64,000 nt of DNA from Verrucomicrobiota bacterium (GCA_021733945.1 JAIPJX010000007.1:16369-80368), one strand, 5' to 3'; counted from the first letter of the stretch, positions 1 to 9,274 are shown. The notes: generated by a model not told the origin, from the sequence alone. Numbers and translations: made by a program.

Positions 1-2
1 TA

Positions 3-920
3 AACTACAGGCCATTGATGGAGCGTTGGGAGGAAACCGAACGAACGTTTGATTGGGACAAAATCCAGGCAGGCTATCAGGAGGATCTGGGCAAATGGCG
101 GGATGCAACGGCCCAAGCAAAGGCGGCCGGCACTCCCGCCCCGCCACGACCACGCACCCCCGCCAACCCGCTCGCCGGGCAACATCGCCCCGGAAACCTT
201 TACAACGGCGTGCTCAAACCGATCATCGGCTACGGCATTCGCGGTGCCATCTGGTACCAGGGCGAATCCAACGCGGGCCGCGCTTACCAGTATCGGGAGC
301 TCTTTCCGCTGATGATTCAGAACTGGCGGGATGAATGGAAGCAGGGTGATTTCCCCTTCTACTGGGTCCAGCTGGCCGATTTCCGCGACGAAAAATCCGA
401 ACCCGCCGAAAGCGACTGGGCCGAATTGCGCGAAGCTCAGACGATGACCATGGACCGACTCCCGAATACCGGCGAAGCGGTCATCATCGACCTGGGGGAA
501 GCCCACGACATCCACCCCCGCAACAAACAGGATGTGGCCAAGCGACTGGCCCGACTGGCCCTGGCGCGGGATTACGACATCAACATCGTTTCCCGAAGCC
601 CGCGCTACCAGTCGATGGAGCGAAAGGACGGAAAAATCGTGCTCACCTTCGATCATGTCGGAGATGGATTGGACACCTTTGACGTCCGTCAACCGATCGG
701 TTTTGCCATCGCGGGCGAGGACAGGAAGTTCGTATGGGCCAAAGCTCAAATCGCCAGCAAGAACCAGCTGGAAGTCTGGAGCACCGAGGTCCCCTCACCC
801 GTTGCCGTCCGCTATGCCTGGGCCGACAACCCGGTCTGCAACCTCCAGAACAAGGAGGGCATCCCCGCCACCCCGTTCCGCACGGACGATTGGCCTGGGA
901 TTACCGTCGACAAAAAGTAA
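3..920 (+). CDS. Sialate O-acetylesterase (SASA/DUF303 family), 5' truncated by window edge
   Basis: The frame is already open at the left edge, so only the C-terminal ~305 residues are visible. The family removes O-acetyl groups from sialic acids or acts as a carbohydrate esterase on other acetylated glycans, usually in the periplasm or outside. The visible part has the conserved [10 protein letters not shown] block, the following [16 protein letters not shown] helix, and the [15 protein letters not shown] segment that supplies the Asp/His part of the SGNH-type catalytic machinery. The GQSN-type nucleophile block and any signal peptide lie upstream, outside the window. An ATG at 18 is in frame but internal, since the family is normally 500-650 residues. 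The gene ends at a TAA and is followed by a repeat-filled gap. Family call is firm; substrate is not known. Confidence 0.88.
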   Translation, partial: NYRPLMERWEETERTFDWDKIQAGYQEDLGKWRDATAQAKAAGTPAPPRPRTPANPLAGQHRPGNLYNGVLKPIIGYGIRGAIWYQGESNAGRAYQYRELFPLMIQNWRDEWKQGDFPFYWVQLADFRDEKSEPAESDWAELREAQTMTMDRLPNTGEAVIIDLGEAHDIHPRNKQDVAKRLARLALARDYDINIVSRSPRYQSMERKDGKIVLTFDHVGDGLDTFDVRQPIGFAIAGEDRKFVWAKAQIASKNQLEVWSTEVPSPVAVRYAWADNPVCNLQNKEGIPATPFRTDDWPGITVDKK

Positions 921-992
921 CAGGGGTGGCATTGCCTTCCCGTTCCAATAGCGGTAGGGCGAAACGCACTGCCATTCGTTTAAGAACTGAAA

Positions 993-1060
993 TGGTAGGG
1001 CGAAGCGTCCTCGCTGAGCCGCTCAACCGCTTGTCGGCTCACCGGGACGGATTCGCCCTA
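993..1060 (+). repeat. Hairpin-forming intergenic repeat (family A), solitary copy
   Basis: Two 28-base arms (993-1020 and 1033-1060) are near-perfect inverted repeats around a 12-base loop. The left arm starts GGTAGGGCGAAGCGTCC and ends GAGCCG; the right arm ends in CGCCCTACC. The same arms recur six times in tandem at 6885-7628 and once inverted at 63909-63992. This is a REP/BIME-like palindromic unit; its function is unknown. Confidence 0.9.
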
Positions 1061-1064
1061 CCCT

Positions 1065-1111
1065 CCGAATCTCTTAAACGAATGGCACTGCCATTCGTTT
1101 AAGAGATTCGG
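1065..1111. repeat. 47-base perfect palindrome
   Basis: Two 23-base arms, CCGAATCTCTTAAACGAATG... and its exact complement, meet around a single central base at 1088. Each arm contains the element GCCATTCGTTTAAG, which also occurs singly at 971-984, 7629-7642 and 63728-63741. It could form a cruciform or, when transcribed, a strong hairpin. Confidence 0.92.
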
Positions 1112-1203
1112 ACCGCTCTGCGTGGGTTCGTTGCACCGCTGGACGCGGCGTTCACAGGGGAGTTCATTTGGAGCGAATGTCTGCAATCTGTATGGATTCT
1201 CAG

Positions 1204-1395
1204 GAATGGCGTCCGAAGAACGACGGTGTTTTGGAGTGCGCGCGGCAGAGCGAAGCGTCGACGCCGCTTTGGCTGTAACTGGAGAGCCCAATCTCTTTGG
1301 CACGCGAAGAGGCAAACCCACTCCCGCCTCATTCAGCATCTCGATCCCCTCCACTGAAAACATCGAGGAATCCTCAACGAGGGCATCTCCGCACC
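1204..1395 (+). repeat. ~180-base intergenic repeat (family B), copy 1
   Basis: The block contains GGAGTGCGCGCGGCAGAGCG and CGACGCCGCTTTGG and ends with CTCAACGAGG-CATCTCCGC. It matches 7772-7944 in the same orientation and 63742-63900 inverted. Short frames inside it are by-products of the repeat. No transposase or target duplication is visible, so it is more likely a non-coding dispersed repeat than an insertion sequence. Confidence 0.8.
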
Positions 1396-1474
1396 TTGAC
1401 CGCATGCCCCCTTGTGGCGAACGCCCTCCGCGCTTATACTGGTCTGGTTAGGAGATCGAAACCCGGGTTGCTTT

Positions 1475-4400
1475 ATGACGTCCCACGTCGGAATCAACAT
1501 TGGTGCGGTCACAGTCAAGGTGGTTTCCCTGAGAGACGAAGTCAGGACATCAAGGATTCGACCCCATCACGGAAGAGTTCGAGCGGTGCTCACCGAACTC
1601 CTGGCAGAACCCGAATTCCTTCACGCGGATTTCTTCGGTGTTTCCGGTCTTCTGGGGCATATCTTCGAAGTAACCGCCATTCAGAGAGCCCTGCCCGAGG
1701 TAGCCGGAGACTTTGACGCGGTGGTTTCGCTCGGGGGCGAATCGTTCCTGGTCTATCTGATTGCAGACGGACAAATCCGGGACGTGCTCTCGCACAACAA
1801 ATGCGCGGCTGGCACGGGTGAATTCTTCGTGCAACAGATTGGGCGGATGGGACTGGGAATGGAGGAAGCCATCAGGCGATCGATCGGGGGAAAGGTCGTT
1901 CCCATGGCTGCACGCTGCTCGGTGCACTGCAAATCGGACATCACGCACAAGCTCAACCGGAACGAAGCCACGCCGGAGGACGCCCTGCACACGCTGCACG
2001 ACATCATGGCGGGCAAGGTCAGTGCGCTGCTCGAAAAAGCGCAGCGTCCGTTGAAACGAATCCTGTTGATCGGGGGACTCACCCGCAACGCCGCCATGCT
2101 GGCTGCATGTCGGGGCAAACAACCCGCAGCGGAACTTGTGGTGATCCCGGAAAGCCCCTGGTTCGAGGCCTGGGGAACCGCCCTGCTCACCCGGGATCAA
2201 CCCCATCACCGGACGCCGAAACTTTCCGCCATCGCCAGTCTTCAGCATCTTGCCCCGCTCAATCATTACAACGATCAGGTGCGGGTCCTGCCTCCCCCGC
2301 CCCCGCAGCCCTGCCCAGACGGACCGCTGGTTCTCGGAGTTGATGTCGGGTCCACCACCACCAAGGCCCTGCTGCTGGATCCAGCCACCCGTGCGATCGT
2401 GGCCACCGAATATGTGAGAACCAACGCCGATCCGGTGGCGGCCACCCGCCGGTGTCTCAGGAGCCTGGCGACGCAGGTTGGCGATCGCCCGATCGGACTG
2501 GTGGGGAGCACGGGATCAGCGCGCGAACTGGCGGGTGCCTATCTGGGGACCAATCATATGTACAACGAGATTTCCGCGCACGCCGCGGGGGCGCACGAGA
2601 TGGAACCCGGAGTGGACACGATCTTCGAGATCGGAGGACAGGATTCCAAATACATCCACCTGGTCAATGGGGTACCGATCCAATACGCCATGAACAACGC
2701 CTGCTCAGCGGGAACCGGTTCGTTCCTTGAGGAGAGCGCGCACGGCGACCTGGGAATCGACGTCAGGCAGATCGCGGATCTGGCGCTCCAAGCCCCGGCC
2801 CCGGCCCCGTTGAAGGCCACCTGCGCGGCGTTTATCAATTCGGACATCCGGGTCGCCCAACAGGAGGGGCATTCCCAGCAGAACATTCTGGCCGGATTGG
2901 TCTATGCCATCGCAGCCAACTACCTCAACCGGGTCAAGGGCTCGCGACCAGTCGGGAACAAGGTTTTTTTCCAGGGAGGCGTTGCTCTGAATCGTGCGGT
3001 CGGAAACGCTTTCGCGGCGAGCCTCCGACGCCCCGTGGTGATTCCACCGCACCCCGAACTGCTGGGAGCGCTCGGAGTTGCGCTGCTTGCTCTGGAACGG
3101 GAAGGGACCGTTTCGGAGAACGGAAGGCGATTGCTGAGCCTGGCGAGTCCGGAATTGACCCTGGCTTCCCGGTTCACCTGCGGTGCCTGCACGATGCATT
3201 GCAGCATCGACCGGTTCCAGGTCGCCGGACGGCGGTTCCCCTTCGGCGGGCGCTGCACGTTGTATGAAAACGTGTGGAAACGCACCGAACGTGCTGCGCG
3301 CCCTCCGGATCTGGTGGACCAAAGGACCCGACTCCTGTTTAAAGCACGCCCGGACGCCGATGGGAACAACGGCCTGCGCCTGGGCATTCCCAAGGCTCTG
3401 ACCACCCACTCGTTGTATCCCCTGTATGCGGGCTTTTTCGAGGCACTGGGAATGCCGGTTGTGCTTTCGGGCATTGATCCGCAGGGGGAACGACGCTCCA
3501 ACGCAGGGTTTTGTTTCCCGGCCCAGATGGCACACGGCGCGGTGATGGACCTTGAAAACCGGGGTGTGGACCGGGTGTTTCTGCCCCATGTCTCCCATTT
3601 GCACCCGCCCTCGGTCAGCCGCAACGGATACCTCTGCCCCATCACCCAGGCCTGCCCCTATTACATGGTCAAGGCATTTCCATCAATCCAGTTTCTCTCG
3701 CCGGTGCTCGACTTCTCGCGCGGCTATGAAGCCTGTCCATCCATGGTGGAAATGGCGGTCAACGAGTTACACATCCCCAGGGAGCGGGCCCGGGCGGCGT
3801 GGGACCTCGCGGTGAAATCGCAGAACGAAACGGAAACCGCGCTCCGCGAACTTGGAGAACGAGCCCTCCAGCAGGCGCTAGCGGAAGGGAAAGCGGCAAT
3901 CCTCCTCACGGGCCACAGCTACACTGCTTTCTGGGCGGAGGCTTCACAGTCGGTCTCGAGGAAACTCTCGGGCATGGGAGTCCTGACCATTCCGGCAGAC
4001 TGCCTGCCGCCCGCGCGAGATGGCCCCACATCATGGCATTTTGCCAATCAGATCCTGAACGCCACCGCCCTTGCGCGGCGGCATCCCAATTTGTTCCTGC
4101 TTTGCGTGAGCAATTTCAGCTGCACTCTGGACGCATTCACGCAATCGGCAATCGCATCGGAAATGGGTTCCAAACCTTACTTGATCCTGGAAATGGACGC
4201 GCACACGGCCGACGCGGGGGTACAGACCCGCCTCGAGGCTTTCCTCGATGTGGTGCATAATCATCAGGCCGTGCTCCCCACCCGGGTTTGTGACCCGTTT
4301 GTTCCGTGTCGCCTTTCCGTGGACGGCCGGGTGATCCGGGCCAGCGGCGAAGTGGTTCCCATCACCGACCCGCGAGTTCGGATCTATTTCCCGAGCTTCT

Positions 4401-5665
4401 CACCCAGCCATTCTCAGGCAATCGCGCTGGCGACCCGCTGGCTGGGCATGCACCCGGGCGAGGTCCCTCCCCTGGATCGCACCCAGCTGGCGCGGGGTCT
4501 GCAACACACGTCCGGGGGCGAATGCCTTCCTCTGCCGATCTGCATCGGTCAACTCCTCCAGGTCCACGAGAACCAGGCACCCGGCGAAATCGCCGGCTTC
4601 TTCATGGTCCGCGGCGGAGCTCCCTGTGTGGTGGATTGTTACACGGACTATTTCGACCGGTTCATCCGGGAAAACCGGTTTCCGGACCTCTTCCTGGTCA
4701 ACCCGTGCGCCGAAAACAGTTATCTCGGCTTCGACCAGGCCTTTCTGGCCCGGCACCTTGCCCCGGCCCTGTTGGTAGCCGACCTCCTGGTGGAAATGGA
4801 ACAGGTGGTCCGGGTAGTGGGCGCACCCGGCTCCATGCAGTCGCTTCGGACTGAGTGGACGAACCTGTTGCGTTCGAGCCAGACACTGGATCAATTCCAG
4901 GCCGCACTCCCCGGGTTCGTGGACCGCCTGGCGGCACTGCCCCGCAGGCTCGATCCCAGGGACGTTCCGCGGGTGGTGGTGACCGGCGATTTTTTCACGC
5001 GGTTCAACTCGTTCTTCATGGAGGGGGTTCCCGATCTGTACGCCCGGCACGGGATCATTCTCAAACCGGTGGACCTGACGGATCTGATGCTTTACAGCAG
5101 CTACTACCACGTTGCAGAGAGCGCCAACGGCTGGGGCTTGAGACCCGGACGACTCGCTTTTGCAAAAGCCTGCATGAGGATCGGGCATCCGGACGGCAAA
5201 CTCTACCTGCAACGCTGGGCAGCGTTTATGGCCAAACGCTGGTCCGAGGGTACCTACCGGCGGCTCTTCCAAAAAACGGGTCTGTTGGTCACTTCCTCCA
5301 CCGATGCCTCAGCGCCCTACGCACGCGCCTCCGAGCACATTTCGCCAACCATCTACAGCGAGATCACCCCAACCGTCGGCAAAGGCATGCAGGCGGCGGC
5401 CGAGGGCTACTCGGGCGTCATCCTCATCGGCCCATTCAACTGTCTGCCCTACCGGATCTCCGAGGCGATTCTCAGGCCCTTCTCCATCGAGTTCGGCATG
5501 CCCCTGCTCACCTGTGAAAGCGACGGCGCCGCCGTCACCCCTTCGTTCCTCCGGCAGGTCGAGGTCCACATCCGGCAGGTGTTGGAACATCACGCCCGGA
5601 ATGGCGCCCGACCGCCCCTTTCCCGGAGCCTCCTTGACCGATCGGAAACCAAACAATCACGCTAG
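1475..5665 (+). CDS. Acyl-CoA dehydratase activase, tandem BadF/BadG ATPase fused to DUF2229/HgdB-like region
   Basis: A 1,396-residue protein of the large activase class related to HgdC and BadF/BadG: ATP-dependent electron donors to 2-hydroxyacyl-CoA dehydratases or benzoyl-CoA-type reductases. Two ASKHA ATPase domains are in tandem. The first (~1-280) has CAAGTGEF with Cys110 and a second Cys148 in the RCSVHCKSD context, both expected ligands of an inter-subunit [4Fe-4S] cluster. The second (~285-560) has VDVGSTTTKALL, CSAGTGSF (Cys410) and Cys450. A Cys cluster CGACTMHC near residue 568 and a DUF2229 block from ~630 follow, then an HgdB-like C-terminus. ATG 1475 is chosen because the domain begins at once (VGINIGAV); further upstream the frame runs into repeat DNA. 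The first domain has GAVT where the phosphate-1 loop usually reads GSTT. No dehydratase subunit genes are adjacent. Cytoplasmic; substrate unknown. Confidence 0.85.
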   Translation: MTSHVGINIGAVTVKVVSLRDEVRTSRIRPHHGRVRAVLTELLAEPEFLHADFFGVSGLLGHIFEVTAIQRALPEVAGDFDAVVSLGGESFLVYLIADGQIRDVLSHNKCAAGTGEFFVQQIGRMGLGMEEAIRRSIGGKVVPMAARCSVHCKSDITHKLNRNEATPEDALHTLHDIMAGKVSALLEKAQRPLKRILLIGGLTRNAAMLAACRGKQPAAELVVIPESPWFEAWGTALLTRDQPHHRTPKLSAIASLQHLAPLNHYNDQVRVLPPPPPQPCPDGPLVLGVDVGSTTTKALLLDPATRAIVATEYVRTNADPVAATRRCLRSLATQVGDRPIGLVGSTGSARELAGAYLGTNHMYNEISAHAAGAHEMEPGVDTIFEIGGQDSKYIHLVNGVPIQYAMNNACSAGTGSFLEESAHGDLGIDVRQIADLALQAPAPAPLKATCAAFINSDIRVAQQEGHSQQNILAGLVYAIAANYLNRVKGSRPVGNKVFFQGGVALNRAVGNAFAASLRRPVVIPPHPELLGALGVALLALEREGTVSENGRRLLSLASPELTLASRFTCGACTMHCSIDRFQVAGRRFPFGGRCTLYENVWKRTERAARPPDLVDQRTRLLFKARPDADGNNGLRLGIPKALTTHSLYPLYAGFFEALGMPVVLSGIDPQGERRSNAGFCFPAQMAHGAVMDLENRGVDRVFLPHVSHLHPPSVSRNGYLCPITQACPYYMVKAFPSIQFLSPVLDFSRGYEACPSMVEMAVNELHIPRERARAAWDLAVKSQNETETALRELGERALQQALAEGKAAILLTGHSYTAFWAEASQSVSRKLSGMGVLTIPADCLPPARDGPTSWHFANQILNATALARRHPNLFLLCVSNFSCTLDAFTQSAIASEMGSKPYLILEMDAHTADAGVQTRLEAFLDVVHNHQAVLPTRVCDPFVPCRLSVDGRVIRASGEVVPITDPRVRIYFPSFSPSHSQAIALATRWLGMHPGEVPPLDRTQLARGLQHTSGGECLPLPICIGQLLQVHENQAPGEIAGFFMVRGGAPCVVDCYTDYFDRFIRENRFPDLFLVNPCAENSYLGFDQAFLARHLAPALLVADLLVEMEQVVRVVGAPGSMQSLRTEWTNLLRSSQTLDQFQAALPGFVDRLAALPRRLDPRDVPRVVVTGDFFTRFNSFFMEGVPDLYARHGIILKPVDLTDLMLYSSYYHVAESANGWGLRPGRLAFAKACMRIGHPDGKLYLQRWAAFMAKRWSEGTYRRLFQKTGLLVTSSTDASAPYARASEHISPTIYSEITPTVGKGMQAAAEGYSGVILIGPFNCLPYRISEAILRPFSIEFGMPLLTCESDGAAVTPSFLRQVEVHIRQVLEHHARNGARPPLSRSLLDRSETKQSR

Positions 5666-5844
5666 ACTCGATCGTGTTCGGAAATGCGAAGGCCGACCGG
5701 AGCGACGACCGCGTTTCCGCTTTTTCGATGCGCCCGCCGAAAACCGGGGCAAACCGACGCGGGAGACGACGTTTTTGTGCTCGTTCCACCCAATCTTTTC
5801 TGGACCAAACCACATGAATGCATTAGCTCTTAGGGATAATCACT

Positions 5845-6867
5845 ATGAAATCTACAGCTCTCAGATTATTGATCCTCGGCATCGCCGGAACCATCCTTCC
5901 ACCCGCCACTCAGGCGCAGTCGGCAACGCCTCAGCTCACCAGGCAGCAGAAGCAGGAATTGAGGGAGACCGCCAAGGTGGTCCTCGCACCCCTGCCCGAC
6001 AAAATGCCGGGCTCCGAAAACGACACACCGGCCCGAATTGCGCTTGGGAAAAAGCTCTTTTTCGAGACAAAACTCTCCAAGAACGAAAGTATTTCCTGCA
6101 ACTCCTGCCATCGGGTCGATGCGGGTCTCGGTGGCGTGGACAACGCTTCCGTGTCCTCGGGCGCTTTTGCCGAAACTGGTGATCGGAATGCTCCCACCGT
6201 CCTGAACGCCGGATTTCATCTCGCCCAGTTCTGGGATGGACGCGCGCCCAATTTGGTGGAACAGGCCAAGGGACCCATTTTAAACCCGATCGAAATGTCG
6301 ATGCCCGAAGAAGCCACCGTGCTGAGCCGTTTGAATGCGGACGCCGAATACCCGGCATTGTTCCGCAGGGCATTCCCGGATCAGGGCTCGCCCGTCACCT
6401 ACCAGAATCTGGCAGAAGCCATTGCAGCCTTCGAGCGCACCCTGATAACGCACGACCGTTTCGACGATTTTCTGAAAGGCGACAACGAGGCCCTTTCGGC
6501 GCTCGAACTTCAGGGACTGTTGAAGTTCACCCAGTACGGCTGCACCACCTGCCATACGGGGCCGGCAATCGGAGGTGCCCTTTACCAAAAGGTCGGCCTT
6601 GTGCATCCTTACGAAAACTTCAGTGACGTGGGTCGGGAAAAGATCACCAAGGATGAAGATGACCGGTACAAGTTCAAGGTGCCCAGCCTGCGGAACATCG
6701 CGTTGACCGCCCCGTATTTCCACGACGGCGGAGTGGCCTCGCTCGATTTTGCGGTTCGCAAGATGGCCTACATGCAACTCGGTCTTGAAATTTCAACCGA
6801 GGATACACACGCCATCGTCGCGTTCCTTAAATCCCTCACCGACAAAGAGCGGGTCCCGGCCAAATAG
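5845..6867 (+). CDS. Di-haem cytochrome c peroxidase (CCP/MauG family), exported
   Basis: A 340-residue protein, typical for the family, that reduces hydrogen peroxide to water with electrons from periplasmic c-type carriers. A signal peptide of ~25 residues is clear (MKSTALRLLILGIAGTI..., cleavage probably after TQA). Two CxxCH haem sites are seen: CNSCH at residues 85-89 and CTTCH at 233-237. The conserved VPSLRN-x-ALTAPYFHDG block near the C-terminus is diagnostic of bacterial CCPs. The ATG at 5845 has AGGGAT about 8 bases upstream. It lies 179 bases after the activase gene, so it is probably transcribed separately. It ends just before the large repeat array. A MauG-like maturation role cannot be excluded from sequence alone. 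Confidence 0.9.
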   Translation: MKSTALRLLILGIAGTILPPATQAQSATPQLTRQQKQELRETAKVVLAPLPDKMPGSENDTPARIALGKKLFFETKLSKNESISCNSCHRVDAGLGGVDNASVSSGAFAETGDRNAPTVLNAGFHLAQFWDGRAPNLVEQAKGPILNPIEMSMPEEATVLSRLNADAEYPALFRRAFPDQGSPVTYQNLAEAIAAFERTLITHDRFDDFLKGDNEALSALELQGLLKFTQYGCTTCHTGPAIGGALYQKVGLVHPYENFSDVGREKITKDEDDRYKFKVPSLRNIALTAPYFHDGGVASLDFAVRKMAYMQLGLEISTEDTHAIVAFLKSLTDKERVPAK

Positions 6868-6884
6868 CCCGAAAGAGCCCAAAA

Positions 6885-7628
6885 GGTAGGGCGAAGCGTC
6901 CCCGCTGAGCCGCCCCCCCCGGGGGGGGCATCACCCGCTGACGCCGCCGATGACCGCAGTTTTTTTCCGTCCTCTGCGGCCCGACGCTCACCGGGACGGT
7001 TCGCGCTACCTTCCCCCCGCCCCAACGGCGGTAGGGCGAAGCGTCCCCGCTGAGCCGCCCCCCCGGGGGGGCACCAACCGCTGACGCCGCCTATGACCGC
7101 AGTTTTTTTCCGTCCTCTGCGGCCCGACGCTCACCGGGACGGTTCGCGCCACCTTTCCCCCTCTCCCTTTCCAATCTCGGTAGGGCGAAGCGTCCCCGCT
7201 GAGCCGCGGGTGTCGGCAGGGGAGGGCTGCAGGGGATGCTCACCGGGACGGTTCGCGCTACCTTCCCCCCTCTCCCTTTCCAATTTCGGTAGGACGAAGC
7301 GTCCCCGCTGAGCCGCCCCCCCCCCAGGGGGGGCATCAACCACTGACGCCGCCGATGACCGCAGTTTTTTTTCCGTCCTCTGCGGCCCGACACTCACCGG
7401 GACGGTTCGCGCTACCTTCCCCCCGCCCCAACGGCGGTAGGGCGAAGCGTCCGCGCTGAGCCGCGGGTGTCGGCAGGGGAGGGCTGCAGGGGATGCTCAC
7501 CGGGACGGTTCGCTCCACCTTTCCCCCTCTCCCTTTCCAATTTCGGTAGGGCGAAGCGTCCGCGCTGAGCCGCTTGGCCACCCGAGATCCAAATCCCCCC
7601 CTCACTCACCGGGACGGTTCGCGCCCAT
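6885..7628 (+). repeat. Tandem array of six family A hairpin units with two alternating loop types
   Basis: Units begin with GGTAGGG/GGTAGGACGAAGCG at 6885, 7030, 7179, 7288, 7436 and 7545 and end with the CACCGGGACGGTTCGC-type arm at about 7010, 7153, 7262, 7416, 7519 and 7628. Units 1, 2 and 4 have long loops with a C-run/G-run palindrome plus GATGACCGCAG followed by a T-run. Units 3 and 5 have a shorter loop GTGTCGGCAGGGGAGGGCTG. Unit 6 has a unique loop. Spacers between units are mostly pyrimidine-rich (CCCCCTCTCCCTTTCCAAT). Confidence 0.92.
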
Positions 7629-7771
7629 GCCATTCGTTTAAGGGATTTGGAAGGCGGGGGTGGTCCGTTTGGATGTCTGCCTCGCGGTTGGAGCAGTGGA
7701 TCCCGAATCGGGATCGCCTCATTTTTTCACCGGAACGTACGGGAAGGACCGTGTTGTTTAGGACTCCACGT

Positions 7772-7944
7772 CATGGCGTCGGACGAACGACCGTGTTTTG
7801 GAGTGCGCGCGGCAGAGCGCAGCGCCGACGCCGCTTTGGTCCTGCCCGAAGAGGCCAACCCGCTTATTCCCATCAGGATCCCAATCCATTCAACGGCAAG
7901 CCATGAGGAACCTCGAAATCCTCAACGAGGACATCTCCGCCCCC
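7772..7944 (+). repeat. ~180-base intergenic repeat (family B), copy 2
   Basis: Same block as 1204-1395, with GGAGTGCGCGCGGCAGAGCG followed by GACGCCGCTTTGG and the terminal CTCAACGAGGACATCTCCGC. The region between these ends is closest to the inverted copy at 63742-63900, which shares the CATGAGGAACCTCGAAATCC section. Confidence 0.82.
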
Positions 7945-8023
7945 CCGCGCTACCTTCCCGCCTTGGGTGCAGGGATTCCTTTTATATCTTGTGATCGGCT
8001 GGCGGGCAAAATAACTTGCCGCC

Positions 8024-9262
8024 ATGCCGCCACAGCTCGTGAGTTTCCTGGGTCTCGCCGTCATCATTTCGTGCACCTGGGCGATCTCACGGAACCGCCG
8101 CGTATTCCCGTGGCGAACCGTCGCATGGGGCCTTGGACTGCAATGCGCCTTTGCCCTTTTGATTCTAAAAACATCGGCTGGCGTCGCGATCTTCGAAGCG
8201 GCGCGCGAAGCCACCGGCAAGATCTCCGAGTTTGCAACCGAAGGCGGGAAAATGGTCTTCGGCTCTCTGGCTGACCCGGCTTTTCTGGGAGAGAAATGGG
8301 GGCCAAACCACGCGTTTATCCTCGCGATCACCGTCACCACCACCATCGTGGTTGTTTCAGCCCTGTCGTCCCTGCTCTATCACTGGGGAATCCTTCAACG
8401 AATCGTCCGGGCGGTAGCGTTTGTGATGCAGAAATCCATGCGTACCAGCGGAAGCGAAACCCTGGCGGCAGCCGCGAATATTTTCATGGGCCAGACCGAA
8501 GCGCCGCTCCTGGTCAGACCCTACCTCCGAACCATGACCCAAAGCGAGCTTCTCGCGATGATGACCGGAGGCATGGCCACGATCGCGGGGAGCGTCCTGA
8601 TCGTATATGTTTCCTTCGGTGCCATCCCGGGGCACCTTCTCACCGCCTCGGTGATGAGCGCTCCCGCCGCCCTGATGATCGCCAAGATTCTCCTGCCGGA
8701 AACCGAGATCAGCGAGACCGCCAACCATGCCCCGTTGGTCATCGAGAAGACCGCCACAAACGGAATCGATGCCCTCTGCCAGGGTGCATCGGACGGCATG
8801 CGCCTGTCGATCAACGTGATTGCGATGTTGATCGCGTTTGTCGCACTGATCGCGATGGCCAACTCCCTGTTACAGCTGCTTCTGTCTCCTTTTTCGATCG
8901 AATTGACCCTCCAGCAACTGGTCGGCTGGATCAACGCACCCTTCGCGTGGCTCATTGGAGTACCCGCCAAGGATTGCTCCCTGGTCGGTCAGATGCTCGG
9001 CGAACGGATCGTGCTCAACGAATTCTTCGGTTATATGACGTTGACCCAGAACTGGGATCTGCTGGACGAACGCAGCCGCACCCTCGCCACCTACGCCCTG
9101 TGCGGGTTCGCCAACTTCGGCAGCGTGGCGATCCAGATCGGCGGCATCGGCGTCCTGGTGCCGGAACGCCGCACCGATCTGGCACGCCTTGGCCTGCTCT
9201 CCATGGTGGGGGGGCTGCTCACCTGCTACACCACCGCTGCCATGGTCGGCATCCTCCTGTAG
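8024..9262 (+). CDS. Concentrative nucleoside transporter (CNT/NupC family)
   Basis: A 412-residue inner-membrane symporter that takes up nucleosides with H+ or Na+. Length and hydrophobic profile fit the CNT family (NupC is about 400 residues). Signature blocks are present in order: GQTEAPLLVRPYL at residues 156-168, TGGMATIAGSVL just after, GERIVLNEFFGY around 326-337, and TYALCGFANFGSVAIQIGG near 356, which is the family hallmark. A soluble loop after the second helix (FEAAREATGKISEFATEGG) is normal. The ATG at 8024 gives a normal N-terminal helix. No clear Shine-Dalgarno is seen upstream. The gene stands alone between a repeat array and a small TPR gene, so specificity cannot be deduced from context. 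Confidence 0.9.
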   Translation: MPPQLVSFLGLAVIISCTWAISRNRRVFPWRTVAWGLGLQCAFALLILKTSAGVAIFEAAREATGKISEFATEGGKMVFGSLADPAFLGEKWGPNHAFILAITVTTTIVVVSALSSLLYHWGILQRIVRAVAFVMQKSMRTSGSETLAAAANIFMGQTEAPLLVRPYLRTMTQSELLAMMTGGMATIAGSVLIVYVSFGAIPGHLLTASVMSAPAALMIAKILLPETEISETANHAPLVIEKTATNGIDALCQGASDGMRLSINVIAMLIAFVALIAMANSLLQLLLSPFSIELTLQQLVGWINAPFAWLIGVPAKDCSLVGQMLGERIVLNEFFGYMTLTQNWDLLDERSRTLATYALCGFANFGSVAIQIGGIGVLVPERRTDLARLGLLSMVGGLLTCYTTAAMVGILL

Positions 9263-9274
9263 GAGCCCCCCGCA

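Larger units (their letters stand above)
921..1474. other. Repeat-filled intergenic region, no gene
   Basis: This 554-base gap has no reading frame with family resemblance. It holds one copy of the GGTAGGGCGAAGCGTCC hairpin family (993-1060), a 47-base palindrome built from two head-to-head GCCATTCGTTTAAG elements (1065-1111), a single such element (971-984), and one copy of a longer repeat (about 1204-1395). Only about 1400-1474 is left for the promoter of the next gene, and no strong promoter match was seen there. Confidence 0.8.
6868..8023. other. 1.16-kb intergenic region made of repeats, no gene
   Basis: The gap contains six tandem family A hairpin units (6885-7628), one GCCATTCGTTTAAG element (7629-7642), a family B copy (7772-7944) and a short unique stretch before the transporter start. 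Several short open frames cross the array on both strands, but they repeat with the DNA and have no family resemblance. I see no RNA gene. Confidence 0.8.

Noticed and set aside
1122..1451. Short + strand open frame before the activase
   Set aside because: It overlaps the family B repeat and has no resemblance to a known protein.
1412..1474. Upstream extension of the activase start
   Set aside because: The extra 21 residues would begin at a TTG, lie in DNA adjoining a repeat, and precede the normal domain start; ATG 1475 fits better.
6885..7628. CRISPR-like appearance of the tandem units
   Set aside because: Units are 80-145 bases long, are themselves inverted repeats, have variable loops, and are separated by low-complexity pyrimidine tracts rather than uniform unique spacers. 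No cas gene is nearby.
7574..7994. Short open frames across the repeat region before the transporter
   Set aside because: They coincide with family A and B repeats and have equivalents in the other copies. No start signal or family support.
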